Assembly (NCBI RefSeq): GCF_900129425.1
Contig: NZ_LT670817.1
Location: forward strand, 3,286,001-3,350,000
DNA length: 64,000 nt
Direction of reading: 5' to 3'
DNA from: Bradyrhizobium erythrophlei
GTDB lineage: Bacteria > Pseudomonadota > Alphaproteobacteria > Rhizobiales > Xanthobacteraceae
Shown here: piece by piece, positions 18,885 through 26,691 of the stretch
Layout: each line of letters begins with the position of its first letter
Position numbering within the stretch: position 1 is the stretch's first letter
Translations under genes and position numbers: made by a program
Notes under the pieces: generated by a model
The model's input: only the letters and a program-made list of their open reading frames with translations
Databases searched by the model: none
Told to the model about the DNA's origin: nothing

Positions 18885-20036
18885 CGCGTCCGAGGTAAGC
18901 TTGAATTTCTGGATCCGCTTTCCGGTATCGACCTCGCCGGTATAGACATTGCCCTTGGCGTCCACCGCCATGGCGTGCACCCAGTGGAACTGCCCGGCGT
19001 TGCGGCCGTTGTGCCCAAAGCTGCCGACCACAGTGCCGTCGTCGCGCTTGAGCACCCGGATTTCATTGTTCTCGCCGTCGGCGCTCAGCAGATAGGTCTG
19101 CTTCGGATCGGGCCAGATCGCGACATCCCATACCGAGCCATTGCCGAGCGTGCTCTTCTCGTAGAACCACTCCTTTACGAAGCTGCCGTCCGTGTGGAAC
19201 ACCTGGATGCGGTCGTTGATGCGGTCGCAGACATAGACCAGACCGTCGTTGGTCACTTTCACGCAGTGCACGGGATTGCCGAACTGCTGCGACACCGGCG
19301 CCTTGGGATCATAAGCCGCCTGCTTGGCGTCATCAGGCTTGTTGCCATAGGCGCCCCAATGCCGCTTGTAGGCGCCCGTGGTGGCGTCGAACACGATGAC
19401 GCGGTGGTTGCCGTAGCCGTCGGCGACATAGAGTTCGTTGGCGTCCTTGTCGTAGGTGGTCTCGGCGGGCTTGCCGAGCACGGTGGTGTCGTTGCTGCCC
19501 TTGCTCGGCCCGATCTTGCCGATCTGCATCACGAACTTGCCGTCCTCGGTGAATTTCAGAACCACATTGTCGGTATCGGCATTGCCGGTGAGCCAGACAA
19601 AACCCTTGTCGTCGACCTCGATGCCGTGTTCGCGGCCGACCCATTCATAGCCCTCGCCGGGGCCGCCCCACGAACGCAGGAGGTTGCCGTCGGTATCGAA
19701 TTCCAGCACCGGCGGCGCCGAAACGCAGCATTTCGAGCGCGGCGGCGTCAGTGACGCACCCTTCTCGTCGTCGGTCAGTGAGCGCGGGCGGTGGAAGACC
19801 CAGATGTTTCCCTTTGAATCGGTGGTGATGCCGCCGACCTGACCGATAATCCAGTTGTTCGGCAGCGGCTTCGGCCAGGAGGGATCGACCGCAAAGGTCG
19901 GGACGTCGCCGGCATGCGCGGCGCGCGAAAACGTGGCCGCGGCGATCAGAACAGCCGCCGCGATGCAAACGGAAATGGTTTTGGCGAGATTGGCGGCGAT
20001 ACGTATCTGTCGACCGCGATGTGGCATCGGCGTCAT
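18876..20036 (-). CDS. Exported NHL-repeat beta-propeller protein
   Basis: A 386-residue protein with an N-terminal signal (ISVCIAAAVLIAAATFSRA, cleavage near AHA) followed by an NHL/6-bladed beta-propeller. Blades are visible as repeated GIxVDxKGxVWL, YVADGYGNHRVIVFD, VYVCDRINDRIQVF and MAVDAKGNVYTGEV. The arrangement resembles the lyase domain of peptidyl-alpha-hydroxyglycine amidating lyases and is often annotated so, but activity cannot be read from sequence. A conserved pair of cysteines (KCCVSAPP) lies in the first third. GGGGAGGA precedes the start. It may bind or process a peptide or metabolite in the periplasm. Confidence 0.85.
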   Translation of the reverse strand: MTPMPHRGRQIRIAANLAKTISVCIAAAVLIAAATFSRAAHAGDVPTFAVDPSWPKPLPNNWIIGQVGGITTDSKGNIWVFHRPRSLTDDEKGASLTPPRSKCCVSAPPVLEFDTDGNLLRSWGGPGEGYEWVGREHGIEVDDKGFVWLTGNADTDNVVLKFTEDGKFVMQIGKIGPSKGSNDTTVLGKPAETTYDKDANELYVADGYGNHRVIVFDATTGAYKRHWGAYGNKPDDAKQAAYDPKAPVSQQFGNPVHCVKVTNDGLVYVCDRINDRIQVFHTDGSFVKEWFYEKSTLGNGSVWDVAIWPDPKQTYLLSADGENNEIRVLKRDDGTVVGSFGHNGRNAGQFHWVHAMAVDAKGNVYTGEVDTGKRIQKFKLTSDALR

Positions 20037-20141
20037 GGGCGTCCTCCCCGCATTTTTGGCCTTGCGGTTTTTCCCGCTTGGGGCGCAGTGAATAGAGGGG
20101 ACGCGCAGGAGTCAATTGCGCGGGAAGCGCAATGCGGTGCG

Positions 20142-20882
20142 TCACGCCGGCGCGCGAAAGCTCATCAAGGTGCGGCTCGGGTAATCATAAAACTTGCCGG
20201 TCTCAGACCAATCCGGTGCGCACATCGGCACGATGAATTCCGCGGCCTGTTCGGGCGTGTCGAGCGTCAGCGGGTCTTCGCCGGGAAACACGGTGGCGCG
20301 CATGCGGGTGCGGATTGGGCCGGGGTTGAACAGGTTGACGCGAACCGGTGTGGTCGCCGTCTCGTTGGCCCACACCCGTACCAGCGTTTCCAGCGCGGCC
20401 TTCGACGCCGCGTAGGGGCCGAGATAGCCAAGCGCCTTGTTGGCGGCGGCCGAGGTGACGAACACCGCGCGGCCGGCATCGGATTTCTTCAACAGCGGCT
20501 CCATGCAGCGGATCAGCTGGAAATTCGCCGTGACATTGATCGCCATCACCTCGTTCCACGGTTTCAGCTCGATATGGCCGAGCGGTGAAGAGGGCCCGGC
20601 CACTCCGGCATTGCCGACGAGAATGTCGAGCTTGCCGTGGCGTTCATGCAGCGCCGCGCCGAGCCGGGCGATGCCGTCGAAGTCGGTGAGATTGAGCGGC
20701 ACCAAAGTGGCGCTGCCGCCGTCCTGCCGGATCTCGTCGTCGAGCTCCTCGAGGCCGCCTTGCGTCCGCGCCACCGCCACCACATGCGCGCCGGCTTTTG
20801 CCAGCGCCCGCGCGGTGGCATAGCCGATGCCGCGCGAGGCGCCGGTGACGAGAGCGATACGGGAGGCGAGGAGTTTTGTCAT
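20142..20882 (-). CDS. Short-chain dehydrogenase/reductase
   Basis: Classical SDR of 246 residues with Rossmann fold. The cofactor loop is TGASRGIG at about 14-21; ILVGNAGV is the NNAG-type motif; the catalytic Ser is in FVTSAAANKALG and the YxxxK motif is YAASK. The Arg after the second strand (VARTQGGLEE) favours NADPH. PGPIRTRMRA is the usual post-active-site loop. The segment MCAPDWSETGKFYDYPSRTL near the C-terminus could shape the substrate pocket. A palindromic repeat lies between it and purF on the left of its start. The substrate is unknown. Confidence 0.92.
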   Translation of the reverse strand: MTKLLASRIALVTGASRGIGYATARALAKAGAHVVAVARTQGGLEELDDEIRQDGGSATLVPLNLTDFDGIARLGAALHERHGKLDILVGNAGVAGPSSPLGHIELKPWNEVMAINVTANFQLIRCMEPLLKKSDAGRAVFVTSAAANKALGYLGPYAASKAALETLVRVWANETATTPVRVNLFNPGPIRTRMRATVFPGEDPLTLDTPEQAAEFIVPMCAPDWSETGKFYDYPSRTLMSFRAPA

Positions 20883-20912
20883 GGCCAGTCAATTCCGGAG
20901 CTACATAGGCGG

Positions 20913-21000
20913 TGTCATACGGGCTTGACCCGCGTATCCACCGCCTTGGCAAGAGAATTTCATGAGACGATGGATTGCCGGGTCAAGCCCGGCAATGACG
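20913..21000. repeat. Palindromic repeat between purF and the SDR gene
   Basis: Two inverted arms, GTCATACGGGCTTGACCCG and CGGGTCAAGCCCGGCAATGAC, about 50 bases apart, with the right arm itself able to form a hairpin. It is typical of Bradyrhizobium REP-like intergenic elements and may terminate purF transcription. Confidence 0.65.
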
Positions 21001-21006
21001 AGCCCG

Positions 21007-22560
21007 TCAGCTCGCCTCCGCCAGCAGCGACAATTGCCGAGGTTGTGGCTCGACCTGGGTCTGGTCGGTGAGGTGGGTCGGGTAGGCGCCGGTGAAGCAG
21101 TGATCGGAAAATTTTGGATTGGCGGGATCGCGGCCGGGCTCGCCCATGGCGCGATACATGCCGTCAATCGACAGGAACGCCAATGAGTCGGCGCCGATGA
21201 TTTCGCGCATTTCCTCCAGGCTGTGGGTCGCAGCGAGCAGTCCGCCACGGTCCGGCAGATCGATGCCATAATAGTCGGGATGAATGATCGGGGGTGAAGC
21301 CAGCCGGAAGTGGACCTCGCGCGCGCCGGCGTCGCGCATCATGCGCACGATCTTCCTCGAGGTGGTGCCGCGCACCAGCGAATCGTCAATCAGGATGATG
21401 CGCTTGCCCTCGATCGCGGCGCGGTTGGCGGAATGCTTCATCCGCACCCCTAATTCGCGCACGCTTTGGGTCGGCTGAATGAAGGTGCGGCCGACATAAT
21501 GGTTGCGGATGATGCCGAGTTCGAACGGCACCCCGGAATGCTGGCTGTAGCCGACGGCTGCGGGGACGCCGGAATCCGGCACCGGCACCACGACGTCGAC
21601 GTCGACGTGGCTTTCGCGCGCGAGCTGGGCGCCGAACGCCTTGCGGACTTCATACACCGATCGCCCGCCGACGATGGAATCCGGCCGCGAGAAGTAGATG
21701 TATTCGAAAATGCAGGGCCGCGGCGGTTTCGGCGGAAACGGCTTGTGGCTTTGCGCGCCGCGCTCATCGAACACAACGACTTCGCCGGGCTCGACGTCTC
21801 GGACATATTTAGCGCCGATGATGTCGAGCGCGCAGGTTTCCGACGTGAGAATCGGGCAGCCGTCGAGTTCGCCCAACACCAGCGGGCGAATGCCGAGCGG
21901 ATCGCGCGCGCCGATCAGCTTCTTGTTGGTGAGCGACACCAGCGAATAGGCGCCCTCGATCGCCTGCAGCGCCTCGATGAAGCGGTTGATGAAGCGCGGG
22001 CGCTTGGACTGCGCCACCAGATGCAGGATGACTTCGGTGTCGGTGGTGGATTGCATCATGGCGCCGTTGCGCACCAGTTCGCGGCGCAGCGTCAGCCCGT
22101 TGGTGAGATTGCCGTTGTGGCCGACCGCGAAGCCGCCGGCGTTGAGTTCGGCGAACAAGGGCTGCACGTTGCGCAGGATGGTGGCGCCGGTGGTGGAGTA
22201 GCGGACATGGCCGATCGCGGCGTTGCCGGGCAGCCGTTCGATCACCTCGCGGCGGGAGAAGGTGTCGCCGACGAGGCCGAGCCGGCGCTCGCTATGAAAT
22301 CGGCTTCCGTCGAAGGAGACGATGCCGGCGGCCTCCTGGCCGCGATGCTGAAGCGCGTGCAGGCCGAGCGCGGTGATGGCGGCGGCTTCGGGGTGGCCGA
22401 AGATGCCGAACACGCCGCATTCCTCGCGCAGAGTGTCGCCGTCCAAATCGGAATCTTCCAAGCCGGAATCTGCGGGATCAGGCAGGTCGGGGTTGAAATC
22501 GCAGTGCGCGTCGGGATCAGGTTGGGCGGCAAGATCGGAAGGGCTCTGTATCTTGTCCAT
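21007..22560 (-). CDS. purF: Amidophosphoribosyltransferase
   Basis: First enzyme of purine synthesis: PRPP + glutamine to 5-phosphoribosylamine. Starting at ATG 22560 it has 517 residues. A leader of about 46 acidic residues precedes the catalytic Cys in REECGVFGIFGH; removal of such a propeptide exposes the N-terminal Cys nucleophile of the class II amidotransferase. HALQHRGQEAAGIV and GHNGNLTN are further glutaminase motifs. The PRPP site is ILIDDSLVRGTTSRKIV. Cysteines for an Fe-S cluster of the Bacillus type are not clearly present. It is preceded by cvpA, with cvpA's end just upstream, the classic cvpA-purF order. Confidence 0.96.
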   Translation of the reverse strand: MDKIQSPSDLAAQPDPDAHCDFNPDLPDPADSGLEDSDLDGDTLREECGVFGIFGHPEAAAITALGLHALQHRGQEAAGIVSFDGSRFHSERRLGLVGDTFSRREVIERLPGNAAIGHVRYSTTGATILRNVQPLFAELNAGGFAVGHNGNLTNGLTLRRELVRNGAMMQSTTDTEVILHLVAQSKRPRFINRFIEALQAIEGAYSLVSLTNKKLIGARDPLGIRPLVLGELDGCPILTSETCALDIIGAKYVRDVEPGEVVVFDERGAQSHKPFPPKPPRPCIFEYIYFSRPDSIVGGRSVYEVRKAFGAQLARESHVDVDVVVPVPDSGVPAAVGYSQHSGVPFELGIIRNHYVGRTFIQPTQSVRELGVRMKHSANRAAIEGKRIILIDDSLVRGTTSRKIVRMMRDAGAREVHFRLASPPIIHPDYYGIDLPDRGGLLAATHSLEEMREIIGADSLAFLSIDGMYRAMGEPGRDPANPKFSDHCFTGAYPTHLTDQTQVEPQPRQLSLLAEAS

Positions 22561-22583
22561 CTCGCCTCTCTTTTGGCCTGGTA

Positions 22584-23213
22584 TCAATGCGTTGCCGGCT
22601 TCTCGATCAGCTTTTTCAGGCTGTCGCGGGCAGGCTTGGTGTAGCCGTCACCGGCAGCCGGCGCCGCCGGGTCGATGTCAGTTTGTTCGTCGTCGGGTTT
22701 GTTCTTCTTGAATCTCTTCAAGATGGTGTTCTCGGGGTCGTCAGGCAAGAGCGACATCAGCCATTCGCCGGTTCCCTGCAGCACCATCCGGGATTTCGCC
22801 CCGGTCACCCAGTCGGGCCGCTGCTTGTCCGGCACCAGCCAGATGAAGAATTGGTAAGCCACCACGACGATCAGCAGGCCGCGCGCCAGCCCGAACAGGA
22901 AGCCGAGCGTGCGGTCAAGCGCGCCGATCCGGGAATCCAGGATCATGTCGGAAATCCGCACCGTGATCACGGAGACCACGATCAGGGTGCCGATGAACAC
23001 GCCGGCGACCACGACCACGGCCGCAACGGTGTCGTTGTTGAAATAGCTCTTGGCGGTCGGCAGCAGCTTCGAGAACGCGTAGAGCGTTACCAGCGCCGCG
23101 GCGCCCCACGCCGCGATCGACAGGATCTCGCGCATGAAGCCGCGCACCATCGCGAGCAGGCCGGAGACGAGCATCACCGCAAGCAAAGCGAGATCGAGGA
23201 TCGTTATCGGCAT
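22584..23213 (-). CDS. cvpA: CvpA family membrane protein
   Basis: A 209-residue inner-membrane protein with four hydrophobic segments in the first 160 residues: ILDLALLAVMLVSGLLAM, IAAWGAAALVTLYAF, AVVVVAGVFIGTLIVVSV and FGLARGLLIVVVAYQFF. The motif RTLGFLFGLARGLLIV is the CvpA signature. A cytoplasmic or periplasmic tail rich in Lys, Asp and Pro follows (FKKNKPDDEQTDIDPAAPAAG). In E. coli CvpA is needed for colicin V production and envelope homeostasis. It is in an operon with purF. Confidence 0.93.
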   Translation of the reverse strand: MPITILDLALLAVMLVSGLLAMVRGFMREILSIAAWGAAALVTLYAFSKLLPTAKSYFNNDTVAAVVVVAGVFIGTLIVVSVITVRISDMILDSRIGALDRTLGFLFGLARGLLIVVVAYQFFIWLVPDKQRPDWVTGAKSRMVLQGTGEWLMSLLPDDPENTILKRFKKNKPDDEQTDIDPAAPAAGDGYTKPARDSLKKLIEKPATH

Positions 23214-23372
23214 CGGCTGGTCAGGTCCGCTCGTAAACTCAAAAACCGCGAATCGGCGTGTCGGTGCCGTTCTAAGTGACGGGGATATGGCACGTCCCGC
23301 AAGGCCGGAATTTGTGCCATCAAGCCCTGCGCGCGTTGTATAGCGGCGAGGGCGGGTAAGGTCACGCCCGGC

Positions 23373-24851
23373 TTAAGCTTTTTGAGGCCGGAATCTCGCG
23401 GGTGTGGCATTTTTCTCCACTGCGGCGTCGTCACGGTTTCCGCCCTGATTTCGGTCCTGATTTCCCCTGGGATTGCCGCGCGCGGCGATATCCGCGACCA
23501 GGCTGGTCAATCCGCCGACGGTATTGAGCACCATGCCTGCATCGCCGCCGCTCTCGCCCCGGGCCGATTCGGGCAGCACGGCGCGGCCGAAGCCGAGTTT
23601 GGCGGCTTCCTTGAGCCGGGCCGAGGTCTGCGCCACCGGCCGCACTGCGCCAGACAGGGAAATCTCGCCGAAATACACCGCGTCGGTCGGCAAGGGCGCA
23701 TTCACCAGCGACGACACCAGCGCAGCGGCGGCGGCAAGGTCGGCCGCGGGCTCCTGGATGCGCAGGCCGCCCGCCACGTTCAAATAAACGTCATGGCCGG
23801 ACAGCTTGACGCCGCAATGGGCCTCCAGCACCGCCAGCACCATCGACAGTCGGCTCGGATCCCAGCCGACCACCGCGCGGCGCGGCGTGCCGAGCGAGGT
23901 CGGCGCCACCAGCGCCTGCAATTCCACCAGCACCGGGCGCGTGCCCTCGATCCCCGCAAATACCGCCGTCCCCGGACTGCCGAGGTCGCGTTCCGATAGG
24001 AACAACTCGGAAGGATTGGAGACCTCGCGCAGGCCGAGGCCGGTCATCTCGAATACGCCGATCTCGTCGGTCGGACCGAACCGATTCTTGACAGCGCGCA
24101 GGATACGGAATTGCTGCGAGCCTTCGCCTTCGAACGACAGCACCGCGTCCACCATGTGCTCGACCACGCGCGGTCCGGCGATCTGGCCGTCCTTTGTCAC
24201 ATGGCCAACCAGGATGATGGCGGCACCGGATTTCTTGGCAAAGCGGATCAGCGCCTGCGCCGAGGCGCGCACCTGAGTCACCGTACCCGGCGCCGACTCG
24301 ACGGTGTCGGTCCACATGGTCTGGATCGAATCGATCACGATCAGGCGCGGCACTGCGCCCTCGGACAGCGTCGAGACGACGTCCTCGACGGACGTCTCCG
24401 CCGCAAGCTGCACCGGTGCGTCAGCGAGGCCGAGCCGCTCGGCGCGCAGCCGCACCTGCGCCACCGCCTCTTCGCCTGAAATATAGACTGCGCGATGTCC
24501 GGCCCGCGCCATCAGGGAGGTAGCCTGTGTCAGCAGCGTCGACTTGCCGATGCCGGGATCGCCGCCGACCAGCAGCACCGAGCCCCTGACAAAGCCACCG
24601 CCGGTGACGCGATCGAGCTCGGCCATCCCGGAGGGCAGGCGAGGGGCTTCAACGCTCTTTCCGGTCAGGCTTTCCAGCGCGAACAGCCGGCCCTTGCGCC
24701 TGCTGCGGATCGAGACCGGCATTGAGGTTGCGCCGGTGGTATCCTCCTCGGCCAGCGTGTTCCATTCGCCGCAGGATTCGCACTTGCCCTGCCAGCGGTT
24801 ATACGCCGCGCCGCAGTTCTGGCAGACAAAGGAGAGGGTGTTTTTGGCCAT
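23373..24851 (-). CDS. radA: DNA repair protein RadA
   Basis: A RecA-like helicase that extends recombination intermediates. With the start at ATG 24851 it has 492 residues. The N-terminal zinc finger is CQNCGAAYNRWQGKCESCG; Walker A is GGDPGIGKST; the RadA-specific KNRFG motif is present (AVKNRFGPTDEIG). The C-terminal half is Lon-protease-like (LNVAGGLRIQEPAADLAAAAAL) without the catalytic dyad. The extreme C-terminus carries an added Asn/Arg/Gly-rich tail (GNPRGNQDRNQGGNRDDA) not usual for the family. A longer reading frame to 24905 lacks similarity. Confidence 0.96.
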   Translation of the reverse strand: MAKNTLSFVCQNCGAAYNRWQGKCESCGEWNTLAEEDTTGATSMPVSIRSRRKGRLFALESLTGKSVEAPRLPSGMAELDRVTGGGFVRGSVLLVGGDPGIGKSTLLTQATSLMARAGHRAVYISGEEAVAQVRLRAERLGLADAPVQLAAETSVEDVVSTLSEGAVPRLIVIDSIQTMWTDTVESAPGTVTQVRASAQALIRFAKKSGAAIILVGHVTKDGQIAGPRVVEHMVDAVLSFEGEGSQQFRILRAVKNRFGPTDEIGVFEMTGLGLREVSNPSELFLSERDLGSPGTAVFAGIEGTRPVLVELQALVAPTSLGTPRRAVVGWDPSRLSMVLAVLEAHCGVKLSGHDVYLNVAGGLRIQEPAADLAAAAALVSSLVNAPLPTDAVYFGEISLSGAVRPVAQTSARLKEAAKLGFGRAVLPESARGESGGDAGMVLNTVGGLTSLVADIAARGNPRGNQDRNQGGNRDDAAVEKNATPARFRPQKA

Positions 24852-24963
24852 GGGATGAATCGCCGCCGGGTTGATTGCGGGCGCTTCATAGCATGGAAAT
24901 CCCAAGAGATTGACTATTTGTTCCTATTTTGTTCCTAGGGCCGGTGTTCCGTTGCGCCCCGGT

Positions 24964-25362
24964 TCACCCGGCCTTCAACGGGACCGGGCGATAATTCTGC
25001 TTTTCGCAGTCGTCGATCATGACCGATATTCTCGCCCCCTTGTAATCGTTGTTATCGAAGAACACGGCATAAGTACCGACCCGCCTGTATTTCGCGTCGA
25101 CCCCGCGTATGCACAACACGAACCGGCCGGGACCGTGATCGGTTTGGCGCAAGTCTGACCTCTCTATCGGGCCGGTGAGTTTCTCTTCCGCCGTGGCTTT
25201 CTTGATCCCTTCGGCGGCGGCAGCCTCCGTGGGCATGGAAGGAGGCACATAAACCGGGATCGGCAACTCCACGTCAGGGGCGCACGCCGCGAGCGTGAAA
25301 CAAACAAGCACCAGTGCGCCGCGCAGCTTGCGAGGAAGTCCGTAACATCCGACCGCCATCAA
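24964..25362 (-). CDS. Small lipoprotein of unknown function
   Basis: A 132-residue candidate lipoprotein. LRGALVLVCFTLAAC provides a hydrophobic stretch and lipobox LAAC; the mature part begins APDVELPIPVYVPPS. The rest has no motif I recognise, with RFVLCIRGVDAKYRRVGTYAVFFDNNDYKGARISVMIDDCEKQNYRPV suggesting a small beta-rich domain with two cysteines that could pair. It stands alone between radA and an empty stretch. It lacks a clear ribosome site at the listed start; a start a few codons later (before LPRKLRG) is possible. Confidence 0.65.
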   Translation of the reverse strand: MMAVGCYGLPRKLRGALVLVCFTLAACAPDVELPIPVYVPPSMPTEAAAAEGIKKATAEEKLTGPIERSDLRQTDHGPGRFVLCIRGVDAKYRRVGTYAVFFDNNDYKGARISVMIDDCEKQNYRPVPLKAG

Positions 25363-25749
25363 CAGGCCAAGCCGGGTGAGCCAGGACAGTGGGGCTTGAA
25401 CACGGACAATGCCGGCCGATTCATGAATGCTGAAGGCAAAGACAGAAACAGGCCATCATTGATGTTCGGGCAGTCGCGCCAATCGCTACCGGTGTTATCG
25501 ATCGGGAAGCGATTTTCGCGCAGGGGCGAGGTCAATTCCCGACCATAGCGGACCGCCTGTGTTTGTCCTTACAATGGCAGGCACGCCGCGAAGCGTTCAA
25601 ACCTCTGTGCTCCCAACAGCGAGGCGCTTCATTTTTTCGAGGCGCGCTCGAACTCGGGGATGATGGGCGTTACAGCGAATTGGAAACTTCACCAACTGCT
25701 GTTCAAAAGGGATGTAAAGTCGGCAACAATTGTCCGCGGCATCCGACCG
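25363..25749. other. Intergenic region without recognisable gene
   Basis: No supported gene. A reading frame at 25563-25802 on the plus strand has no ribosome site, odd composition and runs into the convergent transporter gene, so it is not accepted. The segment is less GC-rich than its neighbours. Confidence 0.35.
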
Positions 25750-26478
25750 CTAAGGTGACTGCGCCGCATTCCACAGCATGGAAAGCCCCGCCACCAGCAT
25801 GATCGCGTCCATGACTAGCCGAAACATTTCCGGCTCAAGCCTCAGCACAAAACGCTTGGCGATGAAGGCGCCGGACATCAGCGACGCGCCGGCGATCAGG
25901 CCCTGCAGCGCGACGTCTGGGCTCAGCGCGCCGAAGCGCTGGAAGGTGATCGATTTGCTCACGTAAAGCCCGAGCGAGCTGGCCGCTTCGGTGGCGAGAA
26001 ACGCGCCCCTGCTGAGGCCGTAGAACAAAAACAGCGGCACGCTCAACGGCCCGGTCGAGACCACGATGCCCGTGATGTAGCCGATCACGGCGCCGCCGAC
26101 GGCGAGATGCCAAAGCCTGATCTTGAGATCGTGCCGGGCGAGCCAGTGCCGCGCCGGCACCATCGCGATCAGAAACAGGCCGATCGAGATATCGACCGCG
26201 CGCGACGGCAGCACCAATAATGTGCGGGCACCCAGCGCCGCGGCCGGAATGCCGGGAATCGAATAGGCGGCGCAGGCGCGCCAGTCGACTTCGCGCCACC
26301 AGGCCAGGATGCGCGACAGGTTGGCCATCACGGCGGCGATCGCCATGATCGGCACCGCCTGCTTCGGTCCGTATTGATAGACCAGGACCGGCATCAGCAT
26401 GATCGACGCGCCGGTGCCGACGATGCCGCTGATGGTACCGGCGGCCAGCCCGACCGCCAGGACGAAGAGGAAATTCAA
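25750..26478 (-). CDS. TSUP family (TauE/SafE) membrane transporter
   Basis: A 242-residue inner-membrane protein with about seven to eight segments. The first repeat GLAAGTISGIVGTGASIMLMPVLVYQYGPKQAVPIMA and the second GGAVIGYITGIVVSTGPLSVPLFLFYGLSRGAFLATEA carry the paired GxxxG(x)GGG-type motifs of the TSUP family, which exports sulfite, sulfoacetate or other organosulfur or carboxylate anions. There is no neighbouring sulfur-metabolism gene. The start at 26478 precedes FLFVLAVGLAAG directly. Substrate unknown. Confidence 0.9.
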   Translation of the reverse strand: MNFLFVLAVGLAAGTISGIVGTGASIMLMPVLVYQYGPKQAVPIMAIAAVMANLSRILAWWREVDWRACAAYSIPGIPAAALGARTLLVLPSRAVDISIGLFLIAMVPARHWLARHDLKIRLWHLAVGGAVIGYITGIVVSTGPLSVPLFLFYGLSRGAFLATEAASSLGLYVSKSITFQRFGALSPDVALQGLIAGASLMSGAFIAKRFVLRLEPEMFRLVMDAIMLVAGLSMLWNAAQSP

Positions 26479-26691
26479 GGGTCTCGTCTCCGCGAATCGG
26501 GCTGGGGGATTTTCATCGTGAGAGTATGACCCGAAACGCGGCCGACAAGGAGTAGCGTGCCGATCCGGCTCATGCGGTCCGCACCAACGGCACTCTGATC
26601 AGGGCGCTAACAGCCGGTGCGGTGTCGCTCGCTCTCTGCGATCCTGCCGTCCACCGTTCGCAGACTTTCCCGACTCCTCTGCCACTAACCG

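Noticed and set aside
25563..25802. 79-codon plus-strand frame after the small lipoprotein gene
   Set aside because: No ribosome site, no motif, and it overlaps the 3' end of the TSUP gene.
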